Below are positions 1-8,069 of a stretch of 64,000 nucleotides of DNA, one piece after another. The stretch lies in the NCBI RefSeq assembly GCF_008801405.1, contig NZ_VZPV01000005.1:1-64000 (forward strand), read 5' to 3'. The position numbers and the translations under genes were made by a program. Every line of letters begins with the position of its first letter. Within the stretch, counting starts at the first letter, position 1. The notes below the pieces were generated by a model, which ran no database searches, was not told where the DNA came from, and saw only the letters and a list, made by a program, of their open reading frames with translations. The stretch comes from Ralstonia insidiosa (GTDB lineage: Bacteria > Pseudomonadota > Gammaproteobacteria > Burkholderiales > Burkholderiaceae).

Positions 1-1548
1 GGCAACGAGATCGCGCACGATGTCCTGCCTTCACAACTCGTCAAGCGTAGCGGCGAGCCGATCCTGGGGCGGGTCTATGGCCTCCTGCTCAAGACCGGCG
101 AGTTGGTCTGGATTCGCGAGAACATCATTCCGATCCGCCGCCATGGCGAGCCGGTGCCCAGCAGCATCATGCTGTCGTTCGCCGATATCACCGACATCAA
201 GCGCGCCGAGCAGCGCCTGCGCCATCTTGCTGCGCACGATGCGCTCACCGGCCTGACCAACCGCAGCTTTTTCATCGCCCACCTGGATGCCGCCATCGAG
301 CGGGCGCGTGACGAAAGCCGCGAGCTTGGGTTGTTCTTCCTGGATCTGGACCGCTTCAAGAGCGTGAACGACACCGCCGGCCATGCCTGCGGCGACACGC
401 TGCTGCAGAGCGCCGCCGCGCGGTTGACGGACTGCATTGGCCCCGGCGACGTGATCGCCCGCCTGGGCGGCGACGAGTTTGTGATCCTGATTGAGCAGCG
501 CGTTGAGGGTAAGCGCATCGCGCTGCTGGCCGAACGTTTGCTGCTGACCATGCGCGAGCCGTTTGATACCGTCAACGGGCGCTACTACCTGGGCGTGTCG
601 ATTGGTGTGGCGCTGTATCCGCACGATGGGATTTCGGGCTCCGACCTGCTGCGTTCGGCCGATGCTGCCATGTACCGCGCCAAGCAGAATGGCCGCAACC
701 GTGCGCAGTTCTACACGGCCGAGCTCAACGCCCGCTTGCAGCGCCGTTACCTGCTGGAAAACGCGCTGCGCGACGCGCTCGAGAACAACGAGTTGCAGCT
801 CGTCTACCAGCCCAAGTACGACCTGGCCAGCCACCGCATCGTTGGTGCAGAGGCGCTGCTGCGCTGGAACAGCACCAAGCTGGGCGCCATCTCGCCGGTC
901 GAGTTCATTCCGGTGGCCGAGGAAACTGGCCTGATCGTGCCGATCGGCGAATGGGTGCTACGCCGCGCGTGCGAACAGGCGGTGACGTGGTACGAGGCAC
1001 TGGGTTATGACTTCCGTATGGCGGTCAACTTGTCAGCGCGCCAGTTCCAGGCCGGTGATGTGGTGCCGATGATCGAGCAGACGCTGGCTGAGGTCGGCTT
1101 GCCGCCCACTGCGCTGGAAGTGGAAATTACCGAAAGCCTGCTGATGGGAGGCGCCGATGAAGTCCGCCCGATGTTCGACGCGCTCACCGCGCAGGGCATC
1201 CGTATTTCCATCGACGATTTCGGCACGGGGTATTCGTCGCTGTCGTATCTGCAGCGCTTCCCGATCAGCAACGTGAAGATCGACCGCTCGTTCATCACGG
1301 GCATTCCGCATGACCCGGATTCGGTGGCGCTGACCGAGGCCATCGTCGCCATGGCGCGCGCCCTGGGCATGACCGTCACGGCCGAAGGTGTGGAAGATGC
1401 CGACCAGGTGGAGTTTCTCGCCAAGGCCGGCTGCCAGGAAATCCAGGGCTACTACATCGGCAAGCCCGTGACGGCGGAAGGCTTCGACCGGCTGCTGCGG
1501 GCACACCTCTCGGTGGTGGATGCCGGGGTGCGCGCGGCCCGTGGCTGA
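1..1548 (+). CDS. PAS-GGDEF-EAL cyclic di-GMP enzyme, 5' end cut by window
   Basis: The reading frame is open from the first base, so the gene starts before the window; an internal ATG at 103 is not the true start. The first ~60 codons look like the end of a PAS domain, running into the linker sequence FADITDIKRAEQRLRHLA typical of PAS-GGDEF proteins. The GGDEF domain has an intact RLGGDEF active site, suggesting diguanylate cyclase competence. The EAL domain has GAEALLRW and the DDFGTGYSSLSYL loop expected of an active phosphodiesterase. It ends after the EAL domain without a further module. It probably makes and/or degrades cyclic di-GMP in response to a signal read by its missing N-terminal part. 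Net direction of activity cannot be told from sequence. Confidence 0.95.
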   Translation, partial: GNEIAHDVLPSQLVKRSGEPILGRVYGLLLKTGELVWIRENIIPIRRHGEPVPSSIMLSFADITDIKRAEQRLRHLAAHDALTGLTNRSFFIAHLDAAIERARDESRELGLFFLDLDRFKSVNDTAGHACGDTLLQSAAARLTDCIGPGDVIARLGGDEFVILIEQRVEGKRIALLAERLLLTMREPFDTVNGRYYLGVSIGVALYPHDGISGSDLLRSADAAMYRAKQNGRNRAQFYTAELNARLQRRYLLENALRDALENNELQLVYQPKYDLASHRIVGAEALLRWNSTKLGAISPVEFIPVAEETGLIVPIGEWVLRRACEQAVTWYEALGYDFRMAVNLSARQFQAGDVVPMIEQTLAEVGLPPTALEVEITESLLMGGADEVRPMFDALTAQGIRISIDDFGTGYSSLSYLQRFPISNVKIDRSFITGIPHDPDSVALTEAIVAMARALGMTVTAEGVEDADQVEFLAKAGCQEIQGYYIGKPVTAEGFDRLLRAHLSVVDAGVRAARG

Positions 1549-1667
1549 GTACGCGGTCGACGGTTCGGGCTGACTGTTCGCGCCAGCCTTCCTGCCATTC
1601 GTCGCAAACCGCTCCCGTGTGCGGAATGCGGCGCCTAAGCTGGCGTCATTCCAACAGGGAGACCGCC

Positions 1668-2171
1668 ATGCTCGAATCGATCACCTCCATCGTGTCGCAT
1701 ACGCCCACCTGGGTGTTCGTGGTGTTTGCCTTGCTGATTGCGCTTGGCCTGCGCCAGACGCAGCCACGCGTGGTGTCGCGCCGGCGGCTAATCGTGCTGC
1801 CGCTGGTGGTGGCTGCGTACTCGTTCTACGGTGTGGTGATGGCGAGCCACGGCAGCGCGCTCGCGCTGGCGGCATGGCTGGCCGCGATTGCAGCGGCCTT
1901 CCTGTTGACGCGCGTGATGCCGCCCAGCGGCGCCGTCTCCGAATCAGCTGCCACCGTGCGCGTGCCCGGTAGCTGGGTGCCAATGGTGGTGATCCTGGGC
2001 CTGTTCACTGCGCGTTACGCTTACAACGTGATGCTGGCGATGCATCCGGATGTGCTGCAATCGGCCAGCTTCATGGCGCTGTTCAGCGCGCTGTTCGGAT
2101 TTCTGGGTGGGCTGCTGCTCTCGCGCTCGGTGCTGATGCATGTACGTACGCCGCGATTGATGGCGGCTTGA
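1668..2171 (+). CDS. Small polytopic membrane protein, DUF6622-like
   Basis: The product is 167 aa from the ATG at 1668, preceded by CAGGGAGA. An upstream in-frame start at 1617 would add a polar 17-residue stretch without membrane character, so I reject it. Hydrophobic segments lie around residues 13-29, 42-60, 63-80, 107-125 and 135-155, giving about five membrane spans with short arginine-rich loops. I recognise it only as resembling small DUF6622-type inner-membrane proteins; no catalytic motif is visible. It sits alone between the GGDEF-EAL gene and modE, separated from modE by an inverted repeat, and its function is unknown. Confidence 0.7.
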   Translation: MLESITSIVSHTPTWVFVVFALLIALGLRQTQPRVVSRRRLIVLPLVVAAYSFYGVVMASHGSALALAAWLAAIAAAFLLTRVMPPSGAVSESAATVRVPGSWVPMVVILGLFTARYAYNVMLAMHPDVLQSASFMALFSALFGFLGGLLLSRSVLMHVRTPRLMAA

Positions 2172-2191
2172 GCTCGCCTTGCCTGACGATG

Positions 2192-2214
2192 CGCCGATCG
2201 ACCCCTGATCGGCG
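2192..2214. other. Perfect 8-bp inverted repeat upstream of modE
   Basis: CGCCGATC (2192-2199) and GATCGGCG (2207-2214) form a perfect stem around a 7-nt loop, 62 bases before the modE start. There is no T-run after it, so it is not a classical intrinsic terminator. It could be a factor-independent pause, the end of the 1668-2171 transcript, or an operator for modE. Confidence 0.4.
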
Positions 2215-2276
2215 TGACCCGAGCCCAATCGGCGTTAACATCCGCATGTTGCAATCTCCATCCAATACGAGACGAC

Positions 2277-3113
2277 ATGCTGGAACTCGACGGCACCATC
2301 TGGCTGCGCGCCGGTGAAGACAACTGGGGCGGACACGGCCGCATCGAACTGCTGTCCGCCATTGGGCAGACAGGTTCCATCACGGCGGGTGCCAAGGCCG
2401 TGGGCCTTTCCTACAAGGCTGCCTGGGACGCCATCGACACCATGAACAACCTGGCCGGCGAGCCGCTGGTGGTGCGTACCACGGGCGGCAAGGGCGGTGG
2501 CGGCAGCGTGCTGACGCCGCGTGCGCAACGGCTGATCGATAGCTTCCGCGTGCTGGAAGCGGAGCACCGCCGCTTTGTCGAGCGCCTGGATGCTGCCGCC
2601 CATGCCGCCAGCGAAGACCTGAACGTGCTACGCCGCCTGATGCTGCGCACGAGTGCGCGCAATACGCTGTTCGGCACGGTGGAGTCCGTGGCCTCCGGTG
2701 CCGTCAATGATGCCGTCACGCTGCGCTTGCCCGGCGGTCAGGCCGTGGTGGCCACCATCACGCAGGAAAGCACGCAAACGCTGGGGCTGGCCCCGGGCGT
2801 GCAGGCTGTTGCGCTCATCAAGGCACCGGCCGTGATGCTGTTGCGCCGAATGGGCGATAGAACGGGCGACGGTATGGGCGAGTGGCGGCTCTCTGCAGAA
2901 AACCAGTTGCCGTGCGTGGTGACGGAAATCCGTGATGGCGCGGTGCAGGCTGAGGTGCGCTTGCGCCTGCTGGATGCGAACGCGACGTCTGCGGGGGAAA
3001 CCGTGCTGGTGGCCATGCTGTCGCGCACCGCTGTTGAAACGCTGGCCCTGGCTGAAGGTGTGGAAGCCGTGGCCGTGTTCGAGGCGTCAAGCGTGATCCT
3101 GGGCTTGGCTTGA
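2277..3113 (+). CDS. modE: ModE, molybdate-responsive transcriptional regulator
   Basis: The 278-aa product has the LysR-like winged helix of ModE at residues ~15-95, including GSITAGAKAVGLSYKAAWDA and VVRTTGGKGGGG. Two molybdate-binding Mop (TOBE) domains follow: one begins near SARNTLFGTVESV, the second near SAENQLPCVVTEI. This is the full-length ModE layout. The dimer binds molybdate through the Mop domains and regulates molybdate transport and molybdoenzyme genes. I chose the ATG at 2277 because the protein then begins directly with the conserved wHTH; the upstream in-frame extension to 2214 is unlike the family. A flavodoxin-like gene follows 17 nt downstream and modBC converges beyond it; the likely operator is at 5142-5165. 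Confidence 0.95.
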   Translation: MLELDGTIWLRAGEDNWGGHGRIELLSAIGQTGSITAGAKAVGLSYKAAWDAIDTMNNLAGEPLVVRTTGGKGGGGSVLTPRAQRLIDSFRVLEAEHRRFVERLDAAAHAASEDLNVLRRLMLRTSARNTLFGTVESVASGAVNDAVTLRLPGGQAVVATITQESTQTLGLAPGVQAVALIKAPAVMLLRRMGDRTGDGMGEWRLSAENQLPCVVTEIRDGAVQAEVRLRLLDANATSAGETVLVAMLSRTAVETLALAEGVEAVAVFEASSVILGLA

Positions 3114-3130
3114 GCCAGAGTCTGAACCCC

Positions 3131-3627
3131 ATGGCCGCGCCCAAAACACTGCTGATCGTCTATCACTCGATGACGGGCGGCACGCGGCAGATGGCCGAAG
3201 CCGCACAGGCCGGCGCCGCCGCAGAGGGCAGCGTTGCCGTGCGCCTGCTCCAAGCCGCGCAGGCGGGCCCCGGCGACGTGCTGGCCGCCGATGGCTACCT
3301 GTTCGCGACGCCGGAAAACCTGGCCGCCATTGGCGGGCAGCTCAAGGATTTCTTCGACCGCAGCTACTACCCCGCGCTCGACCGCATCAACGGTCGCCCT
3401 TACGCCTGCCTCGTTTGTGCTGGCAGCGATGGGCAGAATGCCGTGCGGCAGATCGAACGCATCGCCACGGGCTGGCGGCTGCGGTCTGTGGCTGAGCCGA
3501 TCATTGTCTGCACCCATGCGCAGACGCCAGAGGCCATCCTGGCGCTCAAGCAGATCGGTGAGGAAGACCTGGAGCGTTGCCGCGCACTGGGTGAAGCCCT
3601 TGCGACAGGGCTGGCGCTGGGCGTGTT

Positions 3628-3631
<4 letters not shown>
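3131..3631 (+). CDS. Flavodoxin-like / NAD(P)H-dependent FMN reductase family protein
   Basis: This 166-aa protein starts KTLLIVYHSMTGGTRQMAEA, a flavodoxin-type FMN phosphate-binding loop (SMTGGTRQMA), followed by a Rossmann-like alternation with FATPENLAAIGGQLKDFFDR, which is typical of NADPH-dependent FMN reductase/flavodoxin proteins. A TTG at 3110 overlaps the modE stop and would add seven residues; I prefer the ATG at 3131, which begins just before the conserved strand. It lies immediately after modE on the same strand, so co-transcription is likely. Its 3' end overlaps modC of the opposite strand by 4 bp. A role in molybdenum metabolism is suggested only by position; electron donor or quinone/flavin reductase are equally possible. 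Confidence 0.8.
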
Positions 3632-4391
<760 letters not shown>

Positions 4392-4395
<4 letters not shown>

Positions 4396-5078
4396 GCCGG
4401 TTGCTCCTGCAGGTTGGGTGCGCGCCCTTGCAGCAGGCGGCTAGCCACCACCAGCACCACGATGCACGTGAGCGAGGTGATCAGCACCAGCGTGTTGGCC
4501 GTGGCGTCGTCACCGGCCTGCACAGCTTCGTAGATGGCGACGGACAGCGTCTGCGTGCGGCCGGGCAGGTTGCCGGCAATCATGAGCGTGGCACCAAATT
4601 CACCCAGTGCGCGTGCAAACGCCAGGAGCACCCCGGCGGCGATGCCTCGCGCAGCCAGCGGCAGGGTCACGCGAAAGAAGACGGCGGCTTCCGGCAGGCC
4701 GAGCACACGCGCAGCGTTTTCCAACTGGTGATCCACACCTTCAAATGCGGCGCGCGCTGACTTCATGACCAGCGGAAACGCCACGACGGTCGAGGCAACG
4801 ACCGCCCCTTGCCAGGTGAAGACAAGCTGGATGCCCATGCTGTCCAGCCACCCGCCGATCGTGCCGCGCCGGCCCAGCAACACCAGCAGGTAGTAGCCCA
4901 GCACCGTGGGCGGCAGCACCAGCGGCAGGGTCAGGGCGGCATCGATCAGGTCACGCAGGCGGCTGCGCGTGCGCGCCAGCCCGTAGGCTGCGCCTACACC
5001 CAGGATGAGGTTGAGGGCGGTCGCCCAGCCGGCCACTTTGAGCGAGAGCAGCAGGGGCGTCCAAACGGAATCGGTCAT
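4392..5078 (-). CDS. modB: ModB, molybdate ABC transporter permease
   Basis: The 228-aa integral membrane permease has five to six hydrophobic spans and the BPD_transp_1 coupling loop, including ARALGEFGATLMIAGN, typical of ModB/CysT-type permeases. I chose the ATG at 5078 (MTDSVWTPLLLSLKVA), since the first membrane helix begins a few residues later; the longer frame to 5198 would run through the probable operator. No modA encoding the periplasmic molybdate-binding protein is present upstream, where typical operons carry it. The binding protein must therefore be encoded outside the window or be shared. Confidence 0.93.
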
Positions 5079-5141
5079 GCGGATGCGTGGTGTGCCAGCG
5101 GGCGCCCACTGGCGGGCGAAGGGGCAAGCGTGTGCTTCTAG

Positions 5142-5165
5142 CGCAATATAGGGTTGGTTATAACG
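5142..5165. promoter_or_regulatory. Candidate ModE box upstream of modB
   Basis: The 24-bp site reads CGCAATATA, a 7-bp spacer, then TTATAACG. It has the same overall length and end halves as the E. coli ModE operator (CGTTATAT...ATAACG), with the right half matching exactly and the left half diverged at two positions. It lies 64 bp upstream of the chosen modB start, a sensible place for repression of modBC by ModE-molybdate. Binding is inferred, not shown. Confidence 0.6.
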
Positions 5166-5462
5166 GATGGTCAATCCGTTGCGCTTGATACCGCACATGA
5201 AACCCGAGAAATGCGCCTGGCCAGAGCTGTGGGTGGGGCGAAGGCGCGCGGGTTGGCGTCAGATAGACAGATGCGCCCTCGTCCATGCGGCTCTGGCCGG
5301 GCTGTGACCGAATGGAATGTCGTATTGGGGTTGTCCGGGGTTGCGTGGCGCCCCGGTATACGGGTGGCTTATCAGCGTATTGCTCTGCAGCTGCGGTTTG
5401 CCAGCGCGAGATGACGTTCTATCAAAACAAATTGTCGTTCAATCAAAGGTATTTGAATTGGG

Positions 5463-5483
5463 ACCCCCCGAACGGGTGGGGGT
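5463..5483. other. GC-rich hairpin in AT-rich leader
   Basis: Inner arms CCCG/CGGG close on AA, and the helix continues with CCC/GGG past a single T bulge. It is conspicuous because it sits in an AT-rich stretch. Function is unknown; no T-run follows on either side. Confidence 0.35.
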
Positions 5484-6400
5484 GACAGGCTGATATCGCT
5501 TTTGCATTCCTGTAAAATTCAATCGGTACAACTGCATTTGAAATCGAAAAAGAATGCGCGTGGGCCTTCTTTGGTAGTGCTGTGTGAGCCACTTCGCTAA
5601 TCCTGCTGTGGCAAGAAATTCAGATGCATTCGCCGTTTTATGATGGATGAATTTTTTTAAATATTAAATGCGCTTCGTGAAGCAGGCTAGGTAGTCCTTC
5701 GGGGCGCTCTATTTGAAAAAGAGCATGGTGGTGGGGCGTAATTCCGTACCACGATAATTGGCGCTGTTTTCCGATAGTGGATGATGAAGGTGCCGGTATT
5801 GACCGGGCTGAGCGCGCATGCGGGTTGCCTCAAGGCGCTGGAGGTGGCGCGCAGTCAGGAATGGCGCGCGGTGCTGTCGCTGTTTTGCCGGGTATTCGGC
5901 GTGTATTGCGTCAAAATGCCGCGCATGACGGCCGGGGGCGTAAGAACGCAGCGGTGCATAGGGTTGTGCTTCATTGGTCGTTGCTTTCAAACAGATATTT
6001 CTGGTGGGTGCTCAAGGCGTGCTCATTTCATGATCGGACCAGTATCCAGAGGCTGTGAAGCAGTGCTGGTTGAATAATCAACAATTGTTGGAAAACCAAT
6101 GTTCCCTGCCGGTTGGCGAAGACGTGGCGGGAAATCTTGGGCTAGTATGCGCATCGCTGTACTCACCGAGACGCGCTGGTGCGCGGGCATCGGGGGGTAT
6201 GAAAACAAGAAAGATAAGTAATCCAATAAATAAAAAGGTTTAAGCCTTGAGTTGGTGGTCGGACGATGTTGGTCTGGATCTATTGGTGACGGGGAAGGTT
6301 ATGAAACAACGCACGACGGTGATGCGCCGCGAATCCCAGCAAGGGATTGCGGCGCTCACTTCCATCACACGGAAAGGGACGACGTCCCATTTACCGACAC

Positions 6401-6425
6401 ACCCGTGCCGCTACGGCACGCGGGT
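6401..6425. other. Strong bulged hairpin about 420 bp before wecB
   Basis: ACCCGTGCCG (6401-6410) pairs with CGGCAC and GGGT (6414-6425) around a CTA loop, leaving a 2-nt GC bulge: a 10-bp helix. No U-tract follows. It may be a leader-RNA structure or attenuator element for the exopolysaccharide operon; this is inference from position. Confidence 0.4.
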
Positions 6426-6845
6426 CGACTTTCTGTTCGGCCCGAGCTGATTCTCCGCTGACGTTTTCCTGGCCCCGGGCGTGCTGTGCTCCCGGGTTGA
6501 CTTGACGCGTGTCGCTGCGCGCCCGGTGTGGTGTTGCTGCTCCGGGGCGTCGTACGGCGGGCTGTACGTGAACAAGTCAACCGATCGATTGGCGATTGGG
6601 CCAAGCGCGATTGGGCCAAGCATTTCGGATAGGTGTTTAGCGCTAAATGCGCTCGCGGATGAGTTCTGCACGCCCGCGCTCAACCTTTCTGCTGAAGTCG
6701 TCGTGAGCCGGGTGATGGCCGCTGGCGTTGCATACGAACGCTGGTGCCCTGTAATGTCGCGCCCCGCTTGGATTGAGAACCGTGTCTGTTTCGCTTCGTG
6801 GCCAATGTCGGCCGCAGCGACGCATTTGTAAGAGAACGAATCCTG

Positions 6846-8039
6846 ATGCCAACCAAGATCCTTTCCATCTTCGGTACGCGGCCCGAGGCCATCAAGATGG
6901 CGCCGGTCGTCAAGCAACTTGAGCTGACGCCGGGCGTGGAGTCCATCGTCTGCGTGACGGGGCAACACCGCACCATGCTGTCGCAAGTGCTCGACCTGTT
7001 CGGTGTTCGGCCGCATCACGACCTCGCGCTGATGACCGGCAACCAGACACTCAACGGGCTGGCGTCACGGCTGATTGCTTCGATTGATGAAGTACTCGCC
7101 ATTGAGAAGCCGGACCGCGTGCTGGTGCACGGCGATACCACCACGGCCTGCGCCGCCGCGCTGGCTGCGTTCCATCGGCAAATCCCGATCGGGCACGTGG
7201 AAGCCGGCCTGCGCACCGGAAACCTCGCGCAGCCGTGGCCCGAAGAGATGAACCGCCGCGTGATCGACGTGATGAGCGACCTGATGTTCGCGCCAACGGA
7301 GAGCTCCCGGATCAACCTGCTGGCCGAGTCGCTGGGGGGGCGCATCATCGTGACGGGCAACACCGTGATCGACGCGCTCTATCTGAGTGCCGCGCGCATC
7401 GACACCGATGCCGCGCTGCGCGTGCAGTTGGATCAGACGCTGGCGTTTCTCGATCCGCAGCAACCCGTGGTGCTGGTGACCGGTCACCGTCGCGAGAACT
7501 TCGGTGCGGGCTTTGCCGAGATCATCGCCGCGCTGGGCGATCTTGCACGCAGCAACGTCGCGCAGATCGTCTATCCGGTGCACCTCAACCCCAACGTCAG
7601 CGGGCCGGTGCGGCAGGCGCTCAGCAGCGAGCCCAACGTGCACCTGATCGAGCCGCTGGACTACCTGACCTTTGTGCGCCTGATGCAGCGATCTGCCGTC
7701 ATCCTGACCGACTCGGGTGGCATCCAGGAAGAGGCCCCGGCGCTGGGCAAACCGGTACTGGTGATGCGCGACGTGACCGAGCGCCCCGAGGCGATCGCAG
7801 CCGGCACGGTGCGCCTGGTCGGCACCCAGCGCGAAACGATCGTGCGGGAGACGCGCACGGTGCTGGAGTACCTGGCAATCGGCGAGACCTTCGCTGGCCG
7901 CTCCAACCCGTACGGCGACGGCCAGGCATCGGCCCGCATCGTAGCGGCGCTGATGGGGCAGCCGTTCAATGAGTTCAATCCTGACGGGCCCGGCCGCACC
8001 TCTGTTGGTGCCGCCGTCCGCGAGCCTTTGCTGCGGTAA
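6846..8039 (+). CDS. wecB: UDP-N-acetylglucosamine 2-epimerase (non-hydrolysing)
   Basis: The 397-aa protein converts UDP-GlcNAc to UDP-ManNAc in the cytoplasm. Recognisable family motifs are FGTRPEAIKMAPVV at the N-terminus, VHGDTTTA, VTGHRRENFG and DSGGIQEEAPALGKPV followed by TERPEA, all expected of the active bacterial enzyme. The ATG at 6846 is used because the protein then begins directly with the first Rossmann strand (MPTKILSIFG); a further in-frame ATG at 6798 adds an unconserved stretch. It is the first gene of an eleven-gene operon, 30 bp from a BcsB-like gene and upstream of nfrB/nfrA, so the sugar donor it makes is probably the substrate polymerised by NfrB. Unlike enterobacterial wecB it is not in an ECA cluster (no wecC in view). 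Confidence 0.96.
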   Translation: MPTKILSIFGTRPEAIKMAPVVKQLELTPGVESIVCVTGQHRTMLSQVLDLFGVRPHHDLALMTGNQTLNGLASRLIASIDEVLAIEKPDRVLVHGDTTTACAAALAAFHRQIPIGHVEAGLRTGNLAQPWPEEMNRRVIDVMSDLMFAPTESSRINLLAESLGGRIIVTGNTVIDALYLSAARIDTDAALRVQLDQTLAFLDPQQPVVLVTGHRRENFGAGFAEIIAALGDLARSNVAQIVYPVHLNPNVSGPVRQALSSEPNVHLIEPLDYLTFVRLMQRSAVILTDSGGIQEEAPALGKPVLVMRDVTERPEAIAAGTVRLVGTQRETIVRETRTVLEYLAIGETFAGRSNPYGDGQASARIVAALMGQPFNEFNPDGPGRTSVGAAVREPLLR

Positions 8040-8069
8040 GGCGCTCTCCATCATTGCGAGACTATCGAC

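Larger units (their letters stand above)
5079..6845. other. Long intergenic region before the exopolysaccharide operon
   Basis: This is 1.77 kb between divergently transcribed modB and wecB. Both strands contain only short reading frames (all under 120 codons) lacking family resemblance, consistent codon use or Shine-Dalgarno support, so I annotate no gene. Base composition falls locally, with AT-rich patches around 5400-5460, 5500-5670 and 6190-6245. It contains the ModE-box-like site, strong hairpins at 5463-5483 and 6401-6425, a short hairpin GCTCT...AGAGC near 5705-5725, and a 13-bp direct repeat GCGATTGGGCCAA at about 6592-6617. It probably holds the promoter and a long leader of the exopolysaccharide operon. 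Confidence 0.6.

Noticed and set aside
1617..1667. Longer N-terminus for the small membrane protein
   Set aside because: The 17 extra residues are polar, and the ribosome-binding site lies before the ATG at 1668.
6700..6740. Sigma-54-like TGGC...TTGC pair upstream of wecB
   Set aside because: Spacing is one base too long and the -24 element lacks the conserved CA after TGGC.
5709..6831. Several short frames (62-116 codons) in the region before wecB
   Set aside because: No Shine-Dalgarno support, no family resemblance, mutual overlaps and atypical composition.
5079..6845. c-di-GMP riboswitch (GEMM type) in the exopolysaccharide leader
   Set aside because: The conserved tetraloop receptor and GGTAGCGGGGTTACC-like segments are not present on the plus strand.
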